From Bacteroidaceae bacterium (GTDB lineage Bacteria > Bacteroidota > Bacteroidia > Bacteroidales > Bacteroidaceae): DNA of 64,000 nucleotides. A program made the translations under genes and the position numbers. The notes beneath the pieces were generated by a model, which worked only from the letters and a program-made list of their open reading frames with translations, had not been told where the DNA came from and ran no database searches. The stretch spans positions 572,224 through 636,223 of the forward strand of contig CABIVS010000004.1 of NCBI GenBank assembly GCA_902362375.1, read 5' to 3'. Shown here piece by piece: positions 54,201 through 62,173 of the stretch. Numbering within the stretch: the first letter of the stretch is position 1; the number at the start of each line of letters is the position of its first letter.

Positions 54201-56196
54201 AACATTAAAACAAACAGACTCAAAACTGGCTGCTACCATGTATGACAATCTGGGTAAAGTCTATCTCGTCCTAAATGATGAAAAGCTTTCAGAACATTAT
54301 TATCTGAAAGGAGCCGAAACCTGGCATAATATGGATAACCTGGAAAAAGAAGCTGCCTCATACTCCTATCTGGCCGCAGCATACAACACTTTCAATCGTT
54401 TCGAAGATGCAGCAGTTGCGCTCGAAAAATCACTTGCTTTGCTGGAAGAATGCGATAAAAGTCAGGATGAAGCAGCTGCCTATGCGAACAATAATTACGG
54501 AGCAATATGTTTCAGACTAGGACACATAGACAAGGCAATCGAACACATTGAAAAAGCCTGGGAGATACGCTCCGCCCTGTTCGGTCCCGACGATCAGATG
54601 GCAAGGCAGTACAAGGACACGGTTGAACAACTGAAACAGGCAAATAAAAATACAGAAGATTCGGCCAATGACAAACCCAATGAAAAGCAAACAGCCAATG
54701 CAAATGCCGAAATCGAAGAATTTGCAACCTACATCGGTATAGATGATCCGGCATTGACCGATACCTTCCGACAAGGGAGAGACGCCTTTCAGACGGGTTA
54801 TTTTGAAAGAGCTGCCGATATGTTCAATCGCGCCCTTCATCATTGCAACCAAAAGGGGGTTGAAAAAATGTCAGTAGCCCGAAGCCTGATTTATCGCTAT
54901 CTGGCTTATTCAATGGAAATGAAAAAGGAAGAAGACCAAGCAGAAGAATACTATCGTATGGCAGCCGACATCGCTATCCAAAATGATAATGATGCTGTGG
55001 CCAAACGGGTATTCAAAGACATGGCCGAATTCAATTGGAATCGAGGTAATTTCGAGCAGGCAGAAATGAGCTACTGGCATGAAATACGATGCTTGCTAAG
55101 TTTGTATGGCTTCTACAACAAGAAAACGATAGCATGTCTGAACAACATAGCGCAGGCCATAACCAAACAAGATACTGTATATTGGCAAGTCATCCTCCGA
55201 TGCTTCGAATTTGTTTATGTCCTCTCCAGCGATAACGAAGAATACAAGCAGTCACACCAAAGTGCAAGCAATGGAATCGGTACGTCGATTGAACATCTAA
55301 AACAAGAAGACGAATCGTTTGATGACCAAAACTACCGAATCGATCTCGAAAGTGCAGTAATTGTTCTGATGGATTACACAATCGGCTTAGGCATGTACAA
55401 TACAGCACATCAACTGTACATCTCTTTTCTTGAAGAAATAGCTGCAAACAGTGGAATAACCGTAGACGGCTATTACCTGATTAGTTTACGAAGAATAACA
55501 ATGGACGCCGTTTTGGATAATCCGCACAGGGTAATCACGGCGGGACTCAACTTGCTACAGAAGGCTGAATCACAGCCTCCTTCCGACGAAATAAAAAGCC
55601 AAATAGAGATAACGATAGCAAATGCCTACTGCGACACCATGCAATATCATAAAGCCCTGCCGCTCTATGAAACCAACCTGACTTACGAACCCAATCTCAT
55701 CATACCACTGGCCAAATGTTACAATGCATTAAGCCACCCGCAAGAGGCTCTTCAGATGCTGGAAAATGCCATGAAGCAAGATCCGTCAATTTCCACATTG
55801 CCCGGAATTGACAAAGTTCTCGGTAAGATACTTCTCGACACAGGGCATATCAAGAAAGCTCTGGACGCCTTCAACCGTTACGAAGCTGACAAAACCGATG
55901 CAGGAATCTCCCCTATGACTATCCACAAAGCTCTCGCACTCTATTTGTCCGGTAGCGAAATGGATGCCACACAGCTGGTACATTCTGCCATGAAACTACT
56001 GAAAGATGAGAGCAACGACCTTTTGTACAGGATATCCATCGGCATTGAATTGATTGATTATATGTTCCAAACAGGCAACATCGAACAGGCAGAAAAATTG
56101 ATCGACCAACTTCACGGACTGTTGGAGGAATTGCCCGACAGTATGCAAGAACCCTATAATACCCGCATTGTCGCAATAAGACAAGCCCCAAACTAA
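51298..56196 (+). CDS. Giant DUF4062-NACHT-TPR (STAND) protein
   Basis: 1632 residues from ATG 51298; an in-frame ATG at 51229 exists, but the DUF4062 start SIRIFISSTFQDMQSERDML is normally near the N-terminus. DUF4062 (about residues 9-115) includes DLRWGITEEEA and PFFIGLLGERYGWCP. The NTPase has Walker A VITGESGMGKSALLAYW (about 246-262) and Walker B PLLIVLDGANQLSDR (about 342-356). From about residue 700 to the end are more than ten tetratricopeptide repeats. This is a STAND NTPase layout, shared by bacterial antiphage sensors and eukaryotic NPHP3/TEP1-like proteins. The effector is probably the N-terminal DUF4062 (inference). The gap upstream holds only the HipA remnant. Confidence 0.85.
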   Translation: MKNNFQKSRSIRIFISSTFQDMQSERDMLVTKVFPRLRQIAYERNVTLTEVDLRWGITEEEAKSSKVVEICLDEIRNSHPFFIGLLGERYGWCPSKETLIEHQAMPDRYEWLAADLDHGMSITEIEIQYGVLRSLEPVYASFYIREADEKTMETDPRQAQLKETVRNNKRYNTYDYCSPEQLGEQVESEFKTLLDHLFPKDKVEDPAVHERQKLQAFLDDKSDNYIPNKAYISYLDKFLNDTPNQHLVITGESGMGKSALLAYWLKNIIEDDRWNVVAHFSANSSQSLDTTDIAKHITTQIDSLYGLEQMEENDRQIEHNATDTDNIDYQKLALRAQLIAGQKPLLIVLDGANQLSDRNHRTKLLNWLPDFPDNVKIIFSTIEEDKTMQVFKKRKYPVITVYPLLLDQRKELIVDFFDRYRKRLSEQQLTMILKGSDITDNTMVLMSLLEEIRCFGNFDSLTSFISQMTNLPDINSFFDRLLQRKEQIYNTPLYPSLTSDLLSLIALSKDGLSETELIAISNIPSLYWSQFYCANTAHLMIRDGRVVFAHDMIRQAIEQKYLNSERKVQLRQNIIDYFNREENNNFRKMEELPYQLYHAEKWDELHECISTLGYMSRQFSTNNIHEFILYWRTLKQADASKYKISQAYIEQIMGSMAEKAEMAVMLQWAYWQMFRNDVIRLTNICISYLNDLDAAYELVEFLIRMCDQMADGDTSEERCSFHNLAGMICIRKKEYIQALKEYREGLSLAVHAYGEDDLKITSYLCNIADVYHSIGESQDPVDKDALEKAKLILEKVLKMRKSILPDMHDDIAVAYDNLAGIYRLLGEEELAKEYRLKSQDIYVSLKGENDIDVAIAYHNYALECRMEQDFDQAREYAEKALTIYQHILGDENTHTQEEYHSLAEIEMYSGNYPKATEYMRHAIDIYQKIGDRDITLAELLNSQASIYLRANQPDLSLNTALECISLLETLKQTDSKLAATMYDNLGKVYLVLNDEKLSEHYYLKGAETWHNMDNLEKEAASYSYLAAAYNTFNRFEDAAVALEKSLALLEECDKSQDEAAAYANNNYGAICFRLGHIDKAIEHIEKAWEIRSALFGPDDQMARQYKDTVEQLKQANKNTEDSANDKPNEKQTANANAEIEEFATYIGIDDPALTDTFRQGRDAFQTGYFERAADMFNRALHHCNQKGVEKMSVARSLIYRYLAYSMEMKKEEDQAEEYYRMAADIAIQNDNDAVAKRVFKDMAEFNWNRGNFEQAEMSYWHEIRCLLSLYGFYNKKTIACLNNIAQAITKQDTVYWQVILRCFEFVYVLSSDNEEYKQSHQSASNGIGTSIEHLKQEDESFDDQNYRIDLESAVIVLMDYTIGLGMYNTAHQLYISFLEEIAANSGITVDGYYLISLRRITMDAVLDNPHRVITAGLNLLQKAESQPPSDEIKSQIEITIANAYCDTMQYHKALPLYETNLTYEPNLIIPLAKCYNALSHPQEALQMLENAMKQDPSISTLPGIDKVLGKILLDTGHIKKALDAFNRYEADKTDAGISPMTIHKALALYLSGSEMDATQLVHSAMKLLKDESNDLLYRISIGIELIDYMFQTGNIEQAEKLIDQLHGLLEELPDSMQEPYNTRIVAIRQAPN

Positions 56197-56234
56197 GAAA
56201 GAATAATAAACAGGTATAAAAATAATAATGTAAT

Positions 56235-56978
56235 ATGAATATTCAGGAAATTTTAAATATGGTTGACGAAGACATAGCACGTGCCGAAGAGCAACAACCA
56301 GATAACAAGGAGGAGAATATCGATTTTCTGTTGTCCGAATTGGAAGCATCCCGTGAATTGGACGAGGACCGGCTTGCGGAAAAATACCTGGCCATGCACA
56401 CTATGTATCAATTCCTTACCCGACCAGGTAATCTTATCAAAATACTTGACTGTAAAGATCAGCTTACGCTAGGTGAATGCCTGCCTATGCTCACTTATCT
56501 TCCGTGGGTAAAAGACACCGAATTTGAACGGCTCTGTCTGGAAGCATCATTTTGTTCCCTGTATAACCATTTTCAATATGGAAATGAACTGGAAAAAGGT
56601 TTTGCAGCCATTGCAACCATAAAATTACTGCTTCATCACTCAGAGCAGCTTTTACCTTGTTTCGAAGAGTTTCAACAAATAGCCTACGAAAACGAGCACT
56701 TGCATAAACAGATGGACGAAGTGGATTTCCAGTATGAACCCCAAATACTACTTTATCAGGTGCAGGCTTCGATGGTACCTTTCGTCCGGCGAGTTTACGA
56801 AATGTATCCGATGCTGGAAGAAGAAAGAATAAATGAATTCTGCAATAGAATCGAAGCAACGCTTGCTGATTTAGAATTGTCGCAGGAGAGAATGATGTTT
56901 AAAACCCGACTGATTTATAATTTCATGATTGAAGCGGATATCAGGTGCTATGAAGGAATAAATGAAGAAGAGGAATGA
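56235..56978 (+). CDS. Acidic helical partner of the STAND protein, unknown family
   Basis: 247 residues starting 38 nt after the STAND gene and closed by a terminator, so the two form an operon. Strongly acidic and all-helical (NIQEILNMVDEDIARAEEQQ; LGECLPMLTYLPWVKDTEFE; ERMMFKTRLIYNFMIEADIR). No signal, membrane helix or catalytic motif is visible. Candidate roles are inhibitor, target-sensing subunit or chaperone of the large protein; nothing in the sequence decides. The stop is TGA. Confidence 0.7.
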   Translation: MNIQEILNMVDEDIARAEEQQPDNKEENIDFLLSELEASRELDEDRLAEKYLAMHTMYQFLTRPGNLIKILDCKDQLTLGECLPMLTYLPWVKDTEFERLCLEASFCSLYNHFQYGNELEKGFAAIATIKLLLHHSEQLLPCFEEFQQIAYENEHLHKQMDEVDFQYEPQILLYQVQASMVPFVRRVYEMYPMLEEERINEFCNRIEATLADLELSQERMMFKTRLIYNFMIEADIRCYEGINEEEE

Positions 56979-56995
56979 TAGTCATTCGACTACAA

Positions 56996-57038
56996 ATAAA
57001 TCCCGGCCTTGCGGTTTCATCCTTGAGCCGGGATTTAT
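56996..57038 (+). terminator. Terminator of the STAND operon
   Basis: AAATCCCGGC pairs with GCCGGGATTT around a 19-nt loop, 18 nt after the partner gene; it also faces the end of the convergent ada-like gene. Confidence 0.75.
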
Positions 57039-57093
57039 AAATGAAAGAAGAACCCGATATCTCGTTTCTGACTTTTCTTACCGCCAGTACTTA

Positions 57094-57945
57094 TTATTTA
57101 TTCAAATATCCATTTTTCGCAGCCTCCCAACCAATAATTGCAGTCTTTCGAATCTCTCCCCAGTGGTAATTACCCAACTCACCGGAAGAACGAATGACAC
57201 GATGACATGGAATAAGGAAAGCTACGGGATTCTCACCGACAGCCGTTCCTACAGCCCGGCAAGCCTTCGGGTTATTAATACCTGCGGCTATATCTCCATA
57301 AGTAGTCAATCCGGCGACAGGGATTTTCAGTAAAGTCTCCCAGACCTTTAGTTGAAAGTCAGTACCTTTCAAATGCAGCTTTATATCTTTAAGTTTCCTC
57401 CAATCCTGCGTGAAGATGGATAAAGCATTTTGCTGCATCTCATCCACAGCCGGAGTAAACGTTGCATTAGGAAACTTCTTCAACAAGGAATGAAATGCCG
57501 CATCGTGATCGTCTGCAAACTCCAGACAACAGATACCTTTATTGGTAGATGCAATAAATAGTTCACCAAAAGGACTTTTGGCAAAACTGTAATTGATAGA
57601 AAGATTTTCACCACCGTTTTTATACTCACCCGGTGTCATACCTTCTATATTTACAAACAAATCATACAATCTGCCTGTACCTGAAAGTCCCGTTTCCTGT
57701 GCCGTATCAAACAAAGACGCATGAGTCTCATCCAAGATTTTCTTGGCATATTCAATACTGGTATATTGCAAGAACTTCTTAGGACTAACCCCTGCCCACT
57801 CCGTAAACATACGTTGGAAATGTGCCGTACTCAACGCCACTTCCCGGGCAATCTCATCCAATCCCGGTTGCCTTTTGAAATTCTCCCTTATATACCCGAT
57901 TGCCTGTGCAATACGTGCATAATCAAGCGTTTCTTGCTCATTCAT
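57094..57945 (-). CDS. AraC-type / O6-alkylguanine-DNA methyltransferase fusion (Ada-like)
   Basis: 283 residues. An AraC helix-turn-helix domain (IRENFKRQPGLDEIAREVAL, about residues 18-95) is fused to an O6-methylguanine methyltransferase domain whose active-site motif is NPVAFLIPCHRVIRSSGELG (Cys about residue 246). The N-terminal Cys-rich phosphotriester domain of E. coli Ada is absent. It repairs alkylated guanine by one-time methyl transfer and may regulate its own operon. Overlaps the ogt-like gene by 4 nt. Confidence 0.92.
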   Translation of the reverse strand: MNEQETLDYARIAQAIGYIRENFKRQPGLDEIAREVALSTAHFQRMFTEWAGVSPKKFLQYTSIEYAKKILDETHASLFDTAQETGLSGTGRLYDLFVNIEGMTPGEYKNGGENLSINYSFAKSPFGELFIASTNKGICCLEFADDHDAAFHSLLKKFPNATFTPAVDEMQQNALSIFTQDWRKLKDIKLHLKGTDFQLKVWETLLKIPVAGLTTYGDIAAGINNPKACRAVGTAVGENPVAFLIPCHRVIRSSGELGNYHWGEIRKTAIIGWEAAKNGYLNK

Positions 57946-58487
57946 AACAGAGGTTTGCCGTTTAATTCCAAATCCAGTAACCGTTTTTTAGCAGGAAGAC
58001 CGCCGGCATAACCCACAAGCGTGTGGTTACTGCCGATAACACGATGACACGGAGCAAAAATAGAAATAGCGTTCGCACCATTAGCAGCGGCAACCGCACG
58101 GACAGCCTTCGGCATATCCAGCTGTTTCGCCAATTCTCCGTACGATACAGTCGAACCGTACGGAATATCCAGCAACTTATACCATACACTTTTCTGAAAA
58201 TCCGTACCTACAAAAAGCAAAGGCACTTCAAACGCAGTCCGTTCACCATTGAAATATTCGTCCAACTGCTGAATCGCTTCCTGTATAACCTCGGATGTAC
58301 TTTCTTCATAACAGGCTTTCAACACTTTCCGCAACCTCCTGTCTACCATATCTCTATGACTTTCAACCGCCCAGTCACAAAGACAAAGCCGATCTTCAAA
58401 CGAGCCAAGCATCAAATCGCCACAAGGAGAATGATAACGCTGTATCTGAATGACATTGCCAACTATTTCTTTCCTTTTATCTTCCAT
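57942..58487 (-). CDS. ogt: Methylated-DNA-[protein]-cysteine S-methyltransferase
   Basis: 181-residue single-domain alkyltransferase. DIPYGSTVSYGELAKQLDMP is the DNA-binding helix region, and AISIFAPCHRVIGSNHTLVG holds the acceptor Cys (about residue 145). First gene of a two-gene alkylation-repair operon with the Ada-like fusion. Two suicide alkyltransferases in one operon suggest exposure to alkylating (perhaps nitrosated) compounds in the gut (inference). The stop is TGA, overlapping the next start. Confidence 0.93.
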   Translation of the reverse strand: MEDKRKEIVGNVIQIQRYHSPCGDLMLGSFEDRLCLCDWAVESHRDMVDRRLRKVLKACYEESTSEVIQEAIQQLDEYFNGERTAFEVPLLFVGTDFQKSVWYKLLDIPYGSTVSYGELAKQLDMPKAVRAVAAANGANAISIFAPCHRVIGSNHTLVGYAGGLPAKKRLLDLELNGKPLL

Positions 58488-58537
58488 CTTAACTTATTTT
58501 CGGGGATTGATAGCACTGCTTTTGTTTTCCACACCTG

Positions 58538-58545
58538 CAAAAATA
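58538..58545 (-). promoter_or_regulatory. -7 box of the ogt-ada promoter
   Basis: Minus-strand TATTTTTG (plus CAAAAATA), matching TAnnTTTG, about 50 nt upstream of the ogt start. No perfect -33 TTTG is seen. Confidence 0.5.
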
Positions 58546-58725
58546 CATTTATTGTACTTACAACTGAAAAAGCAATCCATCATATTTTGACTTTCAACCC
58601 CATTTTAGTTTCCAATGCCACAAAATTAGCACACAAATATCTGATAAACGACCCGAAAATTGCGATTCTTATAAAAAGAGGACAACTAAATTCAAAATAA
58701 GCCGCGATTTTATTTTTGTATACGA

Positions 58726-58815
58726 TTTACCCTCACACCCTCACCCTTTGAACCAAATCCTTTACTCATGGGAGTTACAGGTGTGAGGGTAAAGGTGAGG
58801 GCAGAGTGAGGGTGA
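58726..58815. repeat. Left ~90-bp inverted repeat flanking the VirE-HU module
   Basis: Rich in CCCTCAC/GTGAGGG steps. Its sequence, with segments ACCCTCACACCCTCACCCT, GTTACAGGTGTGAGGGTAAA and GGTGAGGG, matches the reverse complement of 62006-62095 with a more variable 25-bp centre. A further local copy of the CCCTCAC motif follows to 58843. About 240 bp of unassigned sequence lies between ogt and this repeat. Confidence 0.8.
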
Positions 58816-58870
58816 CTTTTACCCTCACCCTGCCCTCACTCTGATTCCGATTGACTATTCCCCTTATCAA

Positions 58871-60964
58871 CTACTCCACCTTCATCAAATGATAAAGCGT
58901 TCCCTTACGAGATTTACGGCAAGGAATATTCAGTTTTTGAAGTGCGCGCCCGAACTGTCCCACCTTACTAATAGCCAACTTATCCCGTGTTTTCGTCTGT
59001 AAATAGCTCAAAATCTGCATAGCAGTCAGCCATTCGCCTTCCATTTCCTCCTCTACCGGATTAAGATAACAATGAAACAACTGCTCCAACGGACTAGCCT
59101 GTTCGAACTCACGGTTGGTCTGTTTCAATATATTTTCATCTTCATCATTCAGCCAATAACGTTCCCCTTTATAAATCGCCTCCATTGCTTGAGCATACAA
59201 CTGTTTATAATTGATGGTAACGTTCGTTTGAATAGGAGCCGTCACCTCGATACAAATGAAACGGCGGCTACCACTGGGATCGGTAAGCAAATCTTTCTGA
59301 TTGCTGGTTCCGATAAAAGAAGCATAACGCCTCATTTCCCGAATCGTATTACCGTAAGGCTTACGCAAATTCGCGACAGGCTTCTGCAACAAATGCTTCA
59401 GGAATCCCTGCTGACTGACATTAATCTGATCGAACTCATCAATATTAATCAGAAAAAAGCGCCCCAAATAACGTTCCGCCTCCTGCTTACTCTTGAAATC
59501 AATACTGTCCGTATAGCCGAAACGAAGTTCCGGCGGCAGGATAATGCGACAAAATGTAGACTTGCGATACCCTTGCGAACCGACTAGCAAAGGCGAAGTA
59601 CTATTACCATGCTGCCGGTCAACTCCCCTCCAATGCGCCACCATACTAAGAAACCAACGGTAAAACAATTCCTGCCAATGCGGATTATCACAAGGAACCA
59701 AACCAGCCAATGCACGAATACGATCCTTCCCGTCCCAACGCCCTGCCTCATAAAGATATTCTTCGACAGGATTGTACAAAGGAACACATTCCGAATTCAG
59801 AAAACGATCCACATCACGGTCCCACGCACTGATTCCCTCTTTCAATGCATTGATTGCAATGCTGTTGCGCACCCGTTTATCCACCGGCTTAAAGCAAAAA
59901 TGAACGGAGTCACGCTGACGATATTCCAAATCATCCAGCACCGTATTGTAACGGAATTCATAACGGCGTTTCATAAACTCTTCCAGCAGAAAAGCCGTCT
60001 CCTGCTCTTTGCTGATGCTGCATTTCTTGCCGAATCCCTTACATTCCTGGTAAAGATTATGGAGTATCGAACGAATCACCAGTTCTTCCTCCTCACGATA
60101 ATAATGAATCATCGTCTGCCGTATCGCTTCCTCTTCGGGGATACCCGCCTTGAAACAATGCTCGGCAAGGCGGACCAGCAAAGGTTGCAAGTCGTCCCCA
60201 CGTTTCCAGTTCTCCATTTCCTGAAGTGCCCTGTTCAATGCCGCTTCATAAATCTTCGTGAACGTTTGCGCCGACTCATATCCCGGTTGCAATCGCAATA
60301 AGGGATTCTTCTCGCCCTGCTTCCGCTGGCGGAAAGTCTCTTCTCCCGGCATCGTAAGCGGCTGTTCCAGACAAAACGGCACTGCATCCGGATTATAATA
60401 AGGAGCCTCATCCAACGTCATACGACATTTCTGGGTCAACACAGGTTCCTTCAGATCGATATCGAAAGGTAACATCGGCTGATAACATGTCACAGCCAGC
60501 CGATAAGCATGGACATGAAACAATTCCGCCTCCGCCTCTTCAGATGGCAACCCTCCATCATCCGGCAAGGCAAAACGCACCCATATCTTCACACTACGAC
60601 CACTGGAACCACAAAAAGCGGCAAAAGTCTGTGGCAGAAGTGCCGCTTGCCGTTTCACAAATTCCGCTTCTGACCCACCGGCCAGCCGGCTCACTTCCAA
60701 CTGTACCAATCCGTTATACTGCTTCATCTTCCGTTCACCCTCTTTGGTCCGGGTATATTCCACAGCAGAATAAATGTATGGCAACTTATCTATATGTTCG
60801 TACCGGGCATATGTACCTTCCAATAACGGTATAATTTCCCGCAAAGCCGTGATATGCCCCGCTTTCGTTTCCGTTTTCATTTTGTCGAATAATGTGCCTG
60901 CCTCGCAAATGCTAAGAGCTTCTTTTCCGCTCCCGTTGTCTTGTCTGATTAAAGTAATTTTCAT
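58871..60964 (-). CDS. BT4734/VirE-type P-loop ATPase with DUF3874 C-terminus
   Basis: 697 residues in three parts. An N-terminal BT4734-like domain (KTETKAGHITALREIIPLLE, GLVQLEVSRLAGGSEAEFVK) resembles archaeo-eukaryotic primase/replication modules. A central VirE ATPase has a P-loop SPLLVGSQGYRKSTFCRIIL (about residues 453-472) and Walker B FLINIDEFDQINVSQQGFLK. A C-terminal winged DUF3874-like domain (AMQILSYLQTKTRDKLAISK) follows. This build is typical of phage/plasmid replication helicases. It is divergent from the HU gene and inside a pair of inverted repeats. Its own replication role is inference. Confidence 0.88.
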   Translation of the reverse strand: MKITLIRQDNGSGKEALSICEAGTLFDKMKTETKAGHITALREIIPLLEGTYARYEHIDKLPYIYSAVEYTRTKEGERKMKQYNGLVQLEVSRLAGGSEAEFVKRQAALLPQTFAAFCGSSGRSVKIWVRFALPDDGGLPSEEAEAELFHVHAYRLAVTCYQPMLPFDIDLKEPVLTQKCRMTLDEAPYYNPDAVPFCLEQPLTMPGEETFRQRKQGEKNPLLRLQPGYESAQTFTKIYEAALNRALQEMENWKRGDDLQPLLVRLAEHCFKAGIPEEEAIRQTMIHYYREEEELVIRSILHNLYQECKGFGKKCSISKEQETAFLLEEFMKRRYEFRYNTVLDDLEYRQRDSVHFCFKPVDKRVRNSIAINALKEGISAWDRDVDRFLNSECVPLYNPVEEYLYEAGRWDGKDRIRALAGLVPCDNPHWQELFYRWFLSMVAHWRGVDRQHGNSTSPLLVGSQGYRKSTFCRIILPPELRFGYTDSIDFKSKQEAERYLGRFFLINIDEFDQINVSQQGFLKHLLQKPVANLRKPYGNTIREMRRYASFIGTSNQKDLLTDPSGSRRFICIEVTAPIQTNVTINYKQLYAQAMEAIYKGERYWLNDEDENILKQTNREFEQASPLEQLFHCYLNPVEEEMEGEWLTAMQILSYLQTKTRDKLAISKVGQFGRALQKLNIPCRKSRKGTLYHLMKVE

Positions 60965-61074
60965 CCTATTTTTGTCTATTTTTCTACAATCAAATATAAA
61001 TGTTTAATTCCTGTAAAGATACGCTTTTATCTTCCGGGAAACAAGCATTTCATCTGATAAATACCCGTATTTCA

Positions 61075-61106
61075 TTTGCATTTGCCTTATTATTTATGTA
61101 TCTTTG
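61075..61106 (+). promoter_or_regulatory. Bacteroides-type promoter of the HU-like gene
   Basis: TTTG (61075-61078), 20-nt spacer, TATCTTTG (61099-61106): a full match to the Bacteroides consensus. Transcription would begin near 61113, giving a leader of about 200 nt. Confidence 0.75.
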
Positions 61107-61118
61107 CTTAGTAGTTGC

Positions 61119-61210
61119 CAAGGGCTCACCCGTGTGAACAAACAGGCTATCAATTGTAAATAAAAACGTCCACAGACGTAAACAGTCTTGTTCACATGAG
61201 TAAGCCCTTG
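61119..61210 (+). promoter_or_regulatory. Long stem-loop in the 5' leader of the HU-like gene
   Basis: The arms 61119-61141 and 61188-61210 pair over about 22 bp with few mismatches, enclosing a 46-nt loop that holds a second small stem (ACGTC/GACGT). It starts a few bases after the predicted transcription start. Possibly translational control or mRNA stabilisation. Confidence 0.6.
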
Positions 61211-61310
61211 CAAAACATTAGAGCTTAACAAAAGAAACATTAAGCGCTAACGTATTACTACTTAAGAGAATACATAACAAGAACCGTTACTTTAAAAACA
61301 AACAAAAGCT

Positions 61311-61961
61311 ATGGCAATATTATTCGATTGGTATGAAGACCCGAAACCTTCAGACAAACAGCAGGGAGAAAACAAAAAGACCCTGCATCCGCGCATCAAA
61401 TACAACGGTTCCACAGGGACCGACGTACTGCGGCGGCGTATTCAGGAACGTTGCTCACTGACGGAGACGGACGTCTCTGCCGTGCTCGACGCTCTTTCGC
61501 ACATCATGGGACAGGAATTGGCGGAGGGACGCCAGGTACATCTGGACGGCATCGGTTATTTCCATCCCTGCCTGACCACCACGGAACCTGTGACGATAGG
61601 CACTAAACGGAAAGCAACTAAAGTGAAACTGAAAGCCATCCAGTTTCGTGCCGATCAAACATTGAAAAACGAATTTGGCGTGCTTAAAGTGAAAAGCCTC
61701 AAAGGAGGACTGGATTTCACCCAACTAACGAATGAGGAAATTGACCTGCAACTGACAAAGTACTTCCAAACCCACCCATTCATGCGAAGATATGATTTTC
61801 AATACCTTTGCGGAATGGCAAGAAGTACAGCTATGCGACATATCCGGCGTCTGCGCGATGAAGGTAAATTGAACAATATGGGTGGAGCCATGCAGCCGAT
61901 TTATGTGCCGGGAAATGGATATTATGGTAATAATGAAGCAATTAGTGTAAAAACGGAATAA
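61311..61961 (+). CDS. HU-like DNA-binding protein with C-terminal HTH-like domain
   Basis: 216 residues. The first half is the Bacteroides HU-HIG-type fold: SLTETDVSAVLDALSHIMGQ, ELAEGRQVHLDGIGYFHPCL, VKLKAIQFRADQTLKNEFG. The second half (LTNEEIDLQLTKYFQTHPFM, YLCGMARSTAMRHIRRLRDE) looks like a winged-helix. Normal HU is about 90 residues, so this is a long variant. It faces away from the VirE-type gene, shares the inverted-repeat-flanked unit with it, and may bind those repeats (inference). Confidence 0.88.
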   Translation: MAILFDWYEDPKPSDKQQGENKKTLHPRIKYNGSTGTDVLRRRIQERCSLTETDVSAVLDALSHIMGQELAEGRQVHLDGIGYFHPCLTTTEPVTIGTKRKATKVKLKAIQFRADQTLKNEFGVLKVKSLKGGLDFTQLTNEEIDLQLTKYFQTHPFMRRYDFQYLCGMARSTAMRHIRRLRDEGKLNNMGGAMQPIYVPGNGYYGNNEAISVKTE

Positions 61962-62005
61962 GATTAGCCAACCCAAATCAGGACGAATCAGGGTGAGGGT
62001 AAAAA

Positions 62006-62095
62006 GTTACCCTCACCTACTCTCACCTTTACCCTCACACCTGTAACCCCGATGAATAAATGGATTAAGCATAGGGTGAGGGTGTGAGGGTAAAA
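62006..62095. repeat. Right ~90-bp inverted repeat flanking the VirE-HU module
   Basis: Reverse-complement partner of 58726-58815. Conserved blocks are the outer ACCCTCACACCCTCACCCT (complement) and the inner GTTACAGGTGTGAGGGTAAA (complement). An extra GGTGAGGGTAA/TTACCCTCACC stem lies at its left end (61992-62017). Confidence 0.8.
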
Positions 62096-62173
62096 ACGTC
62101 ACCAACATTTATTTGAGAACATTCTTAATGCAAGCAACTATTGCACAAGAGTACCTCCATACAGTTCCATCTT

